Below, one piece after another: positions 26,100 through 37,693 of a stretch of DNA of 64,000 nt (position 1 is its first letter; each line of letters begins with the position of its first letter). Source of the DNA: Hanleya hanleyi (taxonomy: Eukaryota; Mollusca; Polyplacophora; Lepidopleurida; Hanleyidae); contig JAVTVY010017500.1 in NCBI GenBank assembly GCA_036873755.1, forward strand, positions 1-64,000. The letters are read 5' to 3'. Under the pieces are notes generated by a model, which did no database searches, was not told the DNA's origin, and was given only the letters and a program-made list of their open reading frames with translations. The translations under genes were made by a program, and so were the position numbers.

Positions 26100-26177
26100 T
26101 AGACAAAACCAAACTGATAGCTTCTTCCTCAGTGTTTTTCATGTAGCATTCATGTATTATTTGTTGGTGTTTTACAG

Positions 26178-26234
26178 AGTGCAGACCATGCAGTGAAGAG
26201 GAGTTACTCAGATCTTACTGTTCCAGTGATTACG
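26178..26234 (+). CDS. METRNL: Meteorin-like protein, 57-bp microexon
   Basis: This short exon sits between a TTTTACAG acceptor and a GTAAGA donor, in phase 1 on both sides, so it joins exactly to the exon ending at 7530 and the one starting at 35573. It encodes (E)CRPCSEEELLRSYCSSDY, matching the meteorin-family signature CRPCS(D/E)xExLLxxxCxSDF that precedes the C-terminal domain. It supplies three cysteines. It is too short to be found by ORF length; identification rests on the motif, the splice signals and the phase match. In vertebrate METRN genes the equivalent region is likewise a small internal segment. Confidence 0.9.
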
Positions 26235-26489
26235 GTAAGAATTTACTTCCTATGTTTCACATCACTTTCACCTGTAAGCTGTGCTGTGTGGTGGTTAGAG
26301 CAGGGATATTGCCAAGTGAAATTGTATGTTTATCTAGTGATGGTGGTTGTGGGGTGGTGGTGTGGAAGATTTCTGAAGTCGATGCCATTTTCTGTACTTG
26401 GATTAAAATTGCTGTTTCAAGTCCCCAACTTCATAGTGGGGAGACTGCTATAGAACTAGAGATTTTGAGCTTGTGTGTGTGTGGTTTTT

Positions 26490-27990
26490 ACCCCTCGGCC
26501 AATTTTGGCCATGGGGTATTGTTGTCGTCTTGTACGTTCGTCTGTCCGTATGTCCGTACGTGAGCGAGATAGCCAGAAAACGGTTCCACTGAAGAATTTC
26601 AAATTTGGTATGCTTATTTACCTAGTCAAGGACCAGAAGCCTATTGAATTGGGACCTGATTGGGTGGAAACCTTGGCGGCCATCTTTAATTTTATGCAAA
26701 ATGGATAATGATCCATATCTCGGAAACCATTCGACTGTTCAATACAAAAGTTGGTACACATCATCGATACATCAAGCAACTTTCAATGAATTATCAAACC
26801 GGCTTTTCTGATTAGCTGGAAATCCTGGAGGCCATCTTTAATTTATGCGAAATCGATAATGATACATATCTCTGTTGCCATTCACTTGTTTTATATGAAA
26901 GTTGGTATACATCATCGATACATCCAGATACTTTGAATCGGGACCTGATTGACCGAAAACCTTGGCGGCCATCTTTAATTTATGCAAAAACTTTAATGAT
27001 ATATATTTCTGATACCATTTAAGTGTTCTATACCGAACTTGGTATACAGCATCGATGTATCAAGAGACTTGCAATGAATAACCACATCAGTTCCTCTGAG
27101 TGGAGGGAAGGATGGACGGCCATCTTTAATTTATGCAAAATCATTAATGATCTCGTTCTCTGATACCGTTCAAATGCTCGATGTAAAATTTGGTATACAT
27201 CATTGATGCATCAAGAAACTTATGTAATGAACCAGTTTCTCTGATTGAAAGGAAACCTTAGGGGTCATTTCTAATTGCAAAAGAATTACGACAAATGACA
27301 GTTCTGGTTTCTCTGATTGGGCGGAAACCTTGGTGGCCATCCTTAATTTATGCAAAATCTTTAACTCTTTGCCCCATGGAGGCTTACTACCATTGCCCCA
27401 TGGTGACGCCATTTGACGCCCCTTCCTAGTCCATGATGACGCCATTTGACGCCTTATGTAATAAATTAATTAATTAACCTCATTGAGTGATATTTTATTT
27501 CAGAAAATATTGAACATGCTAAATTATTGGTCACTGTAAAAGCAATGAAAAAAAATAATAAACGTTTGACCCCAGCCCTCCAATAGATTTGTACCTGCCA
27601 ATTTACAGGTGATCACCAAAAAGGTCTATGGGGCAGCCTAGAAAAGCCTGTATGGTTTAGAACAGGGCGTCAAATGGCGTCAACATGGGGCAAAGAGTTA
27701 ATGATATATATCTCTGATACCATTTCAGTGTTCTATACGAAACTTGGTATACAGCATCAATGTATCAAGAGACTTTCAATGAATAACCACATCAGTTTCT
27801 CTGAGTGGCGGGAAGGATGGGCGGCCATCTTTAATTTATGCGAAATCATTCATGATCTCCATCTCTGATACCGTTCAAATGCTCGATGTAAAATTTGGTA
27901 TACATCATTGATGCATCAAGAAATTTATGTAATGAACCGGTTTCTCTGATTGAAAGGAAACCTTAGGGGTCATTTCTAATTGCAAAATTT
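26490..27990 (+). repeat. Hairpin-headed tandem repeat with about 145-bp units
   Basis: A hairpin (26490-26517; ACCCCTCGGCC ... GGCCATGGGGT) is followed by TATTGTTGTCGTC, GTCCGT words and at least six diverged units marked by 'GGCGGCCATCTTTAATTTATG' -type phrases at 26675, 26827, 26964, 27115, 27333 and 27818, with 'TTGGTATACAGCATC' between them. A 333-bp MITE interrupts it at 27365. Confidence 0.75.
27365..27697. mobile_element. TTAA-flanked piggyBac-type MITE inserted in a tandem repeat (333 bp)
   Basis: Terminal repeats CTCTTTGCCCCATG and CATGGGGCAAAGAG are flanked by TTAA (27361-27364 and 27698-27701). Other units of the host tandem repeat read ACTTTAATGATATAT uninterrupted, which is the empty site. 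Internal sub-repeats 'GACGCCATTTGACGCC' occur twice on the left and inverted on the right. No transposase ORF. Confidence 0.85.
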
Positions 27991-30900
27991 TTGATAATCT
28001 GTATATTTATGACTTGACTGCTTGGTGTTCCTGACATCTTGGTTCAAATTGAATATATTATGAATGTACCCAGAGCCGAGCTGGGGAAGCTGTAGGCAGG
28101 TACAACAGATTTTAAGTGCTGAGGCTTAGAATAGATTAGTATCTGAAAGACTCAAAACCACAAACTAACCAGACAACAATGGCCATCTGAAGTTCATCAT
28201 ATGGCCTGTGCTAAGAAGATGTCTGTATAGGCATCAATCCATGACAAGTTCTGTGTAGCAAATCTGTGTGCTATAGATGGGTTGAACACCTTTTAAAAAT
28301 AACTTTAGTCCACTTTGGTCAGAGAGCAGCCAATGTTGGAAGGACGGTACACTTCATGTGAAATCAGGAGGAAACCTACAATGAGAGAGTTCAGATTTTC
28401 TGCACCAGTCCGAGTGAAATTGGGCAGAATGAGTGATCGAAGCATTTGTGCAGTGATCCATGCTTCCACAACAAAAACAAGGTTTGAGTTGGGTGGAGAA
28501 CCAAATCATGGCATCCCTTAAAGCATATATGTCTGCCGGTCTTCTCATGGTCATTTCCTAAACAATGGGAAGGTGACAATAGTACTGGTCAAGCTTGAGA
28601 AGCCCCTTCTATTCCATTCTCCTTGACCACCAGATAAAAGCCAATTTAGGAAGTTTTGATAATGGGCAGGGATAACCACTGTGACAAGGAAGAGTCTGAC
28701 CACAGCCTATATGAAGTGGCTGGGTGAAATACCCTACAGACAGTACCTACAATCATACTTTGTCTGCAGTCAGCAAGAATACACACATTGTGAAACTTGA
28801 GGTGTAGTTGAGGTGCTGTTGCTGAAAACAGGCATTACTTTCATACCAGTGATTTTGAATGGTGTTGAAATCAAAGCTCTGTGAACCTGATTAGCCCATC
28901 TGAAGTTTGAAGACATGACCTTTATACTCCTGTATAGTCTATAATCTTCAAGATTTGTCAGATTAAGTAATCTGTTGAGATTTCTTCCATTTTTGCTCCC
29001 ATGAGTATTTTCCCCTCATTATATGTAGCCTACCATATGGATAGTGTAAAAAACAATTTTAGCTAATTAGAAATTTGGTTAAATGGCTACAGTTACATGT
29101 GCTAACAGTTGGACAAATAGGAAAACGCATCATGTTTCATATTCAGATATTTTGGACTAATATATTCTGACGTGCAGGGATGGAATTAAATGTCCAATAA
29201 CATGGAGCTGGTTCTTGTGAATAAATTAAGTGACAAGGAGAATGAAAAGTGAAAACTTTCCCACAAGAGTTTCCCATCCACTTTATAGTGATAGTCCATA
29301 TGTGTTTGTGGTCTATCAGCTGAACACTTGTATGAAATTTAATTGGATCTGTCTCCACATTATTGCTCCCAATTACTCTTGGGTCCAGTCCTAGCTTATG
29401 GGTTATGACAGGGAGCTGTGCCGCATGGTCGCTGGTATTTTGTTACTGTTGGCAATATTACTTGTTCTGAAAGACCCATGGCCCAACTATAGCTGAGGAT
29501 TAGAAGTTATAACAAACGATCAAACCATCTGTAACTTTTTTGATGCTAATTTATTTTAAAATGAATATTTAAAATTGTATAGCATTTTTGTACATTTTTA
29601 AATGGCCAAACTTTGAAAACAACAGAAAAGCACAACAATGTCATGCGTTCCTTTGAAAATGGTGGAGGCTGTGACCACTTGACCTGCATGTGACATCAAG
29701 TGCTGCCTTATTACGATCCTGGTAAACAGTTTAACAAGGTGCCTGCATGGTGAGACGCCAAACAGCAATGTGATTTCAGCAAAGTCATGTCTAAACTCCA
29801 CACAGCTCTTTCGAAACAGCAGTTGGAATTTCATTATATTAATATCATATCATCATTATCAGTTGATATGATGCCACATGAGGCAATTTTAATCAAGCTA
29901 AGTTGTCATGTGCCAGAGATAACCACTTCAATACATTTTTCTTCACCTGTGTTATCTGTGTGTTTAAAACACAGTTTAATGACATTATTTAAAAAAAGAC
30001 ACCAATTTGTTGTTTGGTCCACCAGTCGGGATCTTTTAATGCAAAGTAGTGTGGGAAAAATGGCGAGGACAGATCTGCGGTAAGGTACAACACATGGGAT
30101 AGGCACAATGCATGACCAGTTGATCTGCTATCATGTTTTCACCTAATGTTAAACATATCCAGTGTTTCTCAGAACCCATGGAATATATATTTACAAGATA
30201 TACTTTCAAATGTAGATGCTCTGAATATGAACTCTTTGCAGAACAATATATGGTGGACTATTATAGGGTCCCAAAAAATATCTGGTCCACAAAATATATG
30301 GTCCACAAAAACAAAACCTACAGGTGTAATCACAAGTTTAATGAGGAATTTTCCTGATAAACATACACATATATTTACTCTTGGATTAATTATTGCACAC
30401 TTTGGTGTGTATTTACAAATATGGATTTACATGGACTGTTTGTGTACTGATAAAGAGAGGGTATTAAAAAGATCTTGATTTTCTATAACAGCTGCAAAAT
30501 GTTACCAAGAAACTAAAGTATTTAACTAATGTCCTTCAGAGTACACTATATTGGTTTGAGGGGATAGATTCTCATAGCCTTATACTTAACTCTGGCAATA
30601 AATCACAGATATTGTTAACTTGACTTCTGCTCAAATTATTTATTGCCACAAGGAGATAATGCAGAATGGATTTTGAACCATTTTATCAAGTTTGTTACTA
30701 ATTTTCATATTTCATGAGCTTGATTCCTCTTAAATCTCCCTGTCTGTTTGCTATAAACTAGTAAAACTATATCCATTCACCAGAGCCTGGATGAACACCC
30801 AGAGATTTGAACAGAGACCTTCTATCCCTGCCAAGAATTTTACTGCCCTGTGGCAATTTTGAACTAAACTTTGGAATAAAGGAGCTTAGAGTGACTTCTG

Positions 30901-31232
30901 CTTTCTAACTATCATCACCATGCTCTGGGAGTCCAAACAACTTCTGTGAGTTCCCATCTCCAACCGTTTTCCCACCATGAGCAGAACATGGGGACCAGTT
31001 GATCAAAGCTATGAAGCTAGCCAACCTGATGACACTGAATAGAATAACATTTCCAGATTTTGACCAGAGAAGCAAGAAGTTTGGAGCAGTTGACTAATGG
31101 CATGAATGTGCATCTGACATTTTTCTTCATGGGAAAATACAGTCCAAACTTAAACAGTTCTGATATGCTAGACATATTTATTGACCTTATCATCTTAGGG
31201 ATAGCTACATGCTCTAGCTGGGGTCACTTATA

Positions 31233-31454
31233 CTCTCTAAAAAAATTGAGTGAAAAAGTGGAAATTCATTCCACTCAAGCACTTGAGTGAAAGATTTCAC
31301 TCATGTTGAGGGAGTTCAACTTTAGAGTGGAATCACTTTCACTGAACTTGAGTTAGTTATGAACTCAAACTTGAGTGAAATGTGGGTGAATTTCACTCAG
31401 CTTGAGTGGGATGAACTTCCACTCTTACTTTAGTCAAAACTATTTTTTAGAGAG
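31233..31454. mobile_element. 'ACTCAAG' palindromic element, copy 3 (222 bp, TA-flanked)
   Basis: This is the clearest copy of its family: CTCTCTAAAAAAATTGAGTG at the left, TTTTTTAGAGAG at the right, TA on both sides (31231-31232, 31455-31456), and reiterated CTCAAGTTGAG words between. Confidence 0.8.
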
Positions 31455-31849
31455 TACTAAATGGAATATTTGTCCCCCGCAAATACTTTTATATAGTGTC
31501 TCTCTTAAATAGCAAGCATAATCAATGCTGTACATATGGGAAATCTATCCTTTTCACTTACAAGAATATTTGTTTTTATTCCTGATATATTTTTTCCTGA
31601 TGTTTAATAAATACTGGAAGCCCCTTTGGGCATGACTTATTGCAGTACAGAGTTAGGAGCCAGGGGTAGTTTGTAAGCTTGGGTGGTTCGGATTTGTCTA
31701 GCCATTCAAATCGTTGCCCTTGGGCCAAAATTTCTGGACTGTTTGTCACTCTGAATTAGCTGTGCATGGGGTGGCATGGAGTTTGATATGTGGTTTTCTA
31801 AATTAACTATTCTTCCTATTGAAACAGAACAAATGGTGCATCAAATGTA

Positions 31850-31999
31850 CACGCTTAAAACTAAGTGTCGAAACCTACTCGTAAAGTGTTGCAATAACCC
31901 TTTAAGTGTGTCCACAGGGACAGCACTTTAAAGTGCAGTCCCTGTGGACACACTTAAAGTGTTATTTCAACACTTTACAACACTTTAGTTTTAAGCGTG
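31850..31999. mobile_element. CACGCTTAAAAC palindrome, copy 4 (150 bp)
   Basis: TA-flanked (31848-31849, 32000-32001) copy with ends CACGCTTAAAACTAAGTG and CACTTTAGTTTTAAGCGTG. It lacks the CGAGTAAGTTT phrase near its right end, so it is slightly shorter than its sisters. Confidence 0.85.
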
Positions 32000-33095
32000 T
32001 ATATCTGTTCATGTATCTAGAGCTGCCTGTACTGGTTTGCATCATTGACTTGGTATTTTCAGTTGCACAGTGTAGATAAAATCTTTCTATTAAAAATATA
32101 CTATTTCATTAAGAGTACGATTGAGAAATTGATAACCTGAGCATTATTTATGAAATCTTTTAAGCCAAGGATTTCATCATGAAACTTAAAATAATATGCA
32201 TCGTTTTAAATTTTCTATTTGATTCCAAAACATTTTGTCACATTCTGTTTATGGTGTTGTGGAAGTTAAACTACTTATGCGCAAATCTGCAAGTAGCCTT
32301 TTTTGCCCACTTCAATATTTGCCATATTCAACAATAAGAGACAAGTTATGCACGATTCGCCTGGCTGAGATGGGCCACACAGCAAGGTAGTTAATCAGAA
32401 CGTAGTTTAATCAGATTAACAATGGACTGGCCTGTAGCATACATAATCAGAGAAAGTTTATCTAAAGTTGAATGGCTTCGGGGACCATCAAGATATAGAA
32501 CCAGGATGTAAAATTTTATAGAACAAATAAACTAATAGTAATATTTCATCGTAATACTTTGCCAAGTTCCACATAATTTGTATAAATCCATTCCAAAAAA
32601 ATAAATAAATAAATGATAAGCTGTTTTACTCGAATTTTGTAGTGAATGGACCTTATATCTAAATTTTATAATAAAAATGAAACCAATAGAGCATTCTTGT
32701 ATAGGGCCAATAAGTTTTGTGTTATTGCTGTATTGACTAGATCAGGGCATGAACCCGTCAACATTTTACAGAGAAAGACTTTAGAAAGCCCACTTCCTGT
32801 CCCATCTATTTTAAGTTAATGGGCACAGCGCTCCATGCACCTGTAACATTGGCATGCATGCCATGCTCCGTGTTAGTGGATTGTTGCATATGCTGTGGTG
32901 TCCTGCAACATCACTGTTTCATCAGCCTGGTTAACTTGAGGTATCTGACTGACACTTATTAACCTGTTGTTCTATTGGTGTATTGTATGTGACTGGAATG
33001 GACATGGATAATTTTTGGACAATCAGTGGGACTGGCTTGTTTTTATGTTTCCAGCAATAATCCATTCCGTGCTCTTGACAAAATCAATTAGGCGA

Positions 33096-34801
33096 GTTTT
33101 TTTTTATCTCTTGGTTTACGGAATCGCCGACCCTGATTTTCCGAAAAGTACAAAAAAAATAAAATTTTCAGATCATGAACTTCTTTTTTTTTTCAAATCC
33201 GCCGATCAAGCATCTTCGAAAGAACAATAAAATAAACAGCCCAGCCTTCTCGCTCGCCTTCTCACGTCGTCGAATACAGACTGGATAGTCTCGGTGACAT
33301 CTGGCGGTAGGGGCGGCCTAGCGTATTAGCCAGCGAGCCGTGCAGCCGTGATTTGCACGGCAAAAAAGACAAGAAAACACGGGTAATTTTCGTGACCACG
33401 GCTTGGGTATAAGCATTGGCGGCCGTGTTATCGCGCAGGATCGCCACTGGTTTATTTGTTTGATTGTACCTCGCGCTAAAACAAAGAAAAACATCGATAG
33501 TACCTTTTATTTTTCTCAATTTACGTCTCGAAAGCGTCGATTCCTGTAGACTCCGCCATTTTGTTATTTCCGGGTTCTACCGCCCATGGCGGAGTTACTT
33601 GCCCTTCAATACTAAAATACGCGAATAATGAGGGGAGGTAACTCGTTCGTGTCTAGATCAAACACATACAAGTCAAAATCGCGGGGAAAACAAGATATTT
33701 TGCGCAAGATCAAAATGGATCAATGGAAGATTACACATTTCTTTCTGATGTTAAAGTAAAAACATTTGCTAATACATTAAGTCTCTTTTTTTCTGTAACA
33801 AAGAATCAACAAATAAATAATCAAGTGATCATTTACTATGTTGAATTTAAATAAAAAAGAACATTTGCAGTAAGATTCCCATCAGTTTTGGACTCCGACT
33901 AAGACTAGGACAAGTTTAACTTTAAATTTAATTAACCTGAGAAGATCAATCCATCTTGGAAGATGAATTACTTTGTAAAATCAAAGAAAATGTAGCATAT
34001 TTAAATAAAACTTTGAATTGATAAGATAAAATTAAATTGTACATGGGCAAGAGTTGTAATTTGTAAATAAATTTTAAACAAGAACTCAAAACCAAATAAG
34101 AGTCTCAGGAAAACTGAATTTAACATCTTTCATAGTTTCATATTACAATATTCACAGCACAGGGTTGTTTCGCAGCTCGTGTAAAAGAGTGCTGTTTTAA
34201 TTGTGATAAGTTTTCATACATGAGAATAAAGTACGGTAACTAAAAATTTCAAGAGTTTTATATTATTTTATAAATAGCGAAATAATCACAATCCCTCTCC
34301 AAACTTAATTTTTTTACATAATTTTATAAATTTGATCAAATAAGTAGGTTTTTTTTACATTTTCGGTGGCAGGGTTTCATCTACGGACAATTTGTGATCC
34401 AGACCCTTTCACAAAAAAATTAATGCCCCCCTCCCCTCTTATTACAAAAAATACAAATTCACACTAATTTTATTATTTTTTTATGTGCATAAATGATATT
34501 TTATTTTATTTTGAAAGATGAAAGTCAACCTTGATCTTGGGACTCTTCAGATGCTGGGAAATGGCTCTGATAGCATATCTGAGCATCTAAGGGTCTTTGG
34601 CGGCCTGTGCCTGCATGCATATATGTCCAAATAATAAAACAGTGCTATATGGAATTTTATTTTTTTTATTCCCTCCGACTGAAATACACCTGATTACAAG
34701 AAAAAAAATGTTGTTGATCTTTTTTTTTTTTTTTTTTTTTTCCCTCCTCCTGTCCTAGAATACTGACAAAAATATCCGTAAACCAAGAGATAAAAAAAAA
34801 C
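33096..34801. mobile_element. 1.7-kb element with 27-bp terminal inverted repeats
   Basis: The left end GTTTTTTTTTATCTCTTGG (continuing TTTACGGA) is the complement of the right end TCCGTAAACCAAGAGAT (continuing AAAAAAAAAC). The left 500 bp is GC-rich compared with the surrounding intron and contains CTCCGCCATTTTGTTATTTC and GGAGGTAACTCG. The rest is very AT-rich with a long poly-T. No transposase is recognisable and no convincing target duplication is seen, so the superfamily is undetermined. Confidence 0.6.
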
Positions 34802-35572
34802 TGGCCTTAGGTCATACCTAAAACTTACAAAATGAAACATGTTGCTTCCTCTCTTGGTGCTCAGCATTGAGAGTATAGATCAAAGACCAGTTGGCCCAGT
34901 TTCAGGATAATTTGGAGCCAGTGTGACATCGTGCTGTTATGGGACAGCATCATAGAAAGGAGGCATTGTGACCATTGTGATATGACCTAAAAAAATATGA
35001 AGGTGATGTTAAAGCTATCATTAACTCACCCAAAAACTACTTCAATTCTTAAGTCTGGGGTTACATTAAGATGACTTTTAGCTCACATACAGTAATTAAA
35101 GATTTCCCTGTCTTTGATATTCGAGATGTTACCCTGTTCCCAAGTACTCCCATTAGTGAGATGTTTATTTATGTACAGGGTGTAGGCTACTAGTGGAGAA
35201 ATACTAACCTGTGTGTTAATACTAATGTTCTGAAGTACAGCTTGGGGACTTGGGTGAAATTCATGTTTCTCAGAAAGCTTTTAAGCTGGTGTGTCCAGGC
35301 ATTCCCTGTGAGTTTCAACACTAAAATATTAAAGAAAAGCTTTAACAGAGATAAGAATCTAAGACACAAATTTAATTGAGGTAATGATAAAGAAATTAAT
35401 GTACCATTTAATCATGAACTATAGCTGTGTTGTGTTTGGTGCAGAAGGATTAGATATCCTATGCCTTAGCTGACTACTGATTATATTATCTCTCTCTCTC
35501 TGTATATATATATCTACTCAAGATATTCTTCAAATGTGAGTTTAACCAGTTTCTTTATATTTTTTTCTCCAG

Positions 35573-35889
35573 TTATCGAAGGAAAAATAATCAGTGTGGA
35601 GCACCGAGAAGATGTCAACGAAACCAGTATAAAGGTGCAGGCCCATAGAATAATTCAACAGTCCAAGAAAGACTTGTTTAGACGGTTAAGGCGGAACAGC
35701 AGAAACCTACAAGGAACAATCGTTGCACCCAAGAAGTGTGGCGTGATGAAGGGTCCAGGTATATTCCTGCTCATGGGGTCGGTGAAGTTGGGCAGGATGC
35801 GTCTGGGCTGTGCACCATTCCTGGAGGATTGGCAACAGATACAACGAATGGCTGAGCAAAACGACAATATGGAGTGTTCCTTTGACTGA
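35573..35889 (+). CDS. METRNL: Meteorin-like protein, terminal coding exon (C-terminal 105 residues)
   Basis: The exon starts after TTTTTCTCCAG in phase 1 and ends at TGA. It encodes the C-terminal domain: VIEGKIISVEHREDVNET (the family's SDF.xxG.IxxVxH block), a basic region RRLRRNSRNLQG, KKCGVMKGPGIFLLMG (family xCGV.xGxGxFLFxG), RMRLGCAPFLEDWQQI (family LGCAPRF.dF), and a final NMECSFD. The three cysteines bring the visible count to nine; the family has ten, the first lying in the missing N-terminal exon. The protein is expected to be secreted, disulphide-rich and non-enzymatic. The C-terminus matches the family's usual end, so the gene looks intact here. Confidence 0.92.
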
Positions 35890-35915
35890 GAAACTGAACT
35901 CTGCAACAAAACATC

Positions 35916-35921
35916 AATAAA
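35916..35921 (+). terminator. Proximal poly(A) signal AATAAA
   Basis: Canonical hexamer 27 bases downstream of the meteorin-like stop codon, followed by GTGCTTCTTTAATTGG, a GU/U-rich stretch. Confidence 0.4.
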
Positions 35922-37693
35922 GTGCTTCTTTAATTGGCATGATGTGATGGAAATAAGAATAAGTTGAAGTGTTGGAAGTCTTTTGACAAAGATGCATTGG
36001 ACAGGTTGGCGAGAGAACCCTGATAAAGTACAGCATCAATGACTGGAAATGAGGAGTTGAATAGTTACTCTCTTCACTGTGATAGTGACTTGGACATCCA
36101 TTTTGTTGAGGGAGGGAGATAGAACAGCTTGAGATATAATTTGGGGTAGATTGTGAGATGGAAAAACGCAGCAGCAATCCATAAGCATCGTGTGCATCGA
36201 ATTACTGCTTGATACAATCGTTTCAAGCTGGCACTGTGATATTACTTACCATTGTGGGATGGGGAATGGTGTGACCTGGATACAGTGTCACAGTGTTAGT
36301 GCACCAAATGGAGCATTATACCAGATGTTCAGCGCATAAAACTTTCCATGATAAGAGAATTCTGACATTTTGTATAAGACTGGTGCCCTGACATGGTGTA
36401 TGGTATATGCTATACATCAGCGACTAATCATCACACATCATGGTAAAACAATATACCAGTCTGGTGTAAACAATAGCAGGCTCATTCACTGATATAGCCC
36501 CGATATAGGAACAGATCACAATGTTAACACACTGATTGGCATGTTTTCTCCATATGCCAGGAGTTCTGTATAGTATGGAGTTGTGTGCCGCACCCCTGGG
36601 CACTGGTTGCCCCCCACATGATCTCGTCATGAGTCCTATTGACAGTGACAAGTTTACAATTTACACACACACATAGGCATCCACCAGTGCCACATGGCTT
36701 GCAATAACAGGTTCAATTCTGACAACATCAGCTTCTCTGGTTTCAGGTTATAAGGATAGGGATTTGTTCTTGTATCCCTGGTTAAAACAATCCAGCAGTA
36801 GCCATACCCACCAGGCGGTTTTGAGGATTTCAAGAAACATTCCAAAAACCAGGCAGAAATGAATAGAATGTTTTTACATGACAAGAAAGAACAATATTGT
36901 ATGGTTACTTTGAGACATTTATACTGAACCGGAATTTCATTGTCTGTTATAAAAACTGTTTAGATACAGTTAAATGTGCCTTGTGCCCACAGTTTTGGTT
37001 ATTCAGTTCCTATTTCTGTCCCAGTTGAATTTTAGTGTACTTCCACTGGAGCATATTACGACTTCGTCAATTCTGGATTGATGTTTACATGGACTGAATA
37101 TTGAGTATATGACTCTTTTCAGAATCTTGAATTTTGATACTATAATCTTGTGATAATTTGGAGATAGTTGTGGAGAAGATAAGAAGAAAATCCCAAATTT
37201 GATGTGATATACATGTATATTTGTGAAAATCGTTTTTGCTAAACGTGTCTATGTTAATTTGTGTCCGAGATCTGGAGCATTTCTATATACCATTTGTCTA
37301 TGCTAAATATTTCACAGAAGAACATAAACTGGTTTTCATAACCAGGTTATGTGAGGTGTTTTTTTTGTTGAAATGTTTGTTACATGGTTTTAGCTCGCCG
37401 AGTGTTTGCGTGTTGATTGTTACAAATAGGTCATTATTATGCTCATTAATTTGATCTCTACTCCATTTCTCTGTATGATCAATATAATTATGTTGTTGAT
37501 ATGCGAGAAGTAAATGATTCGCTGGCACTGTGAAAGGACCAGTTCTCCTTCAGGCTAAACTGTCCCTATTGTCTATGCTTCCGGACTGGTCAAGTCTGTC
37601 TTGCTCTTCACTCACACGTAATTAGACCATGGATTTCCATGGTCACCATGAGATTTTATGGTAACCCTGCTCATTGACTATTGTACCATTTAA

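Larger units (their letters stand above)
7531..26177 (+). other. Large intron of the meteorin-like gene, packed with repeats
   Basis: Canonical GTGAGT donor and TTTTACAG acceptor bound this 18.6-kb intron. No other exon of this gene is required, because the flanking exons join in phase 1 and give continuous family sequence. Contents: segmental duplications and hairpin-headed repeats from 8.9 to 17 kb, palindromic elements at 16.66, 21.24, 23.80 and 25.88 kb, and a 304-bp tandem repeat at 22.4-23.4 kb. The segments 17.0-21.2, 18.1-20.9 and 24.1-25.7 kb look like ordinary AT-rich intron with nothing I can name. A 45-bp direct duplication lies at about 25335-25425 and a C-rich run at 25761-25790. 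Confidence 0.75.
26235..35572 (+). other. Last intron of the meteorin-like gene
   Basis: A 9.3-kb intron bounded by GTAAGA and TTTTTCTCCAG. It contains a hairpin-headed repeat at 26490-27990, a piggyBac-type MITE nested in that repeat, palindromes at 31233-31454 and 31850-31999, and a 1.7-kb TIR element at 33096-34801. The segments 28.0-31.2, 32.0-33.1 and 34.8-35.57 kb show only ordinary AT-rich sequence and short ORFs without family resemblance, plus a (CT)n/(TA)n run at about 35489-35512. Confidence 0.75.

Noticed and set aside
35914..36884. Several minus-strand ORFs of 75-87 codons beyond the meteorin-like stop
   Set aside because: No start context, no family resemblance, and the sequence looks like UTR or flank.
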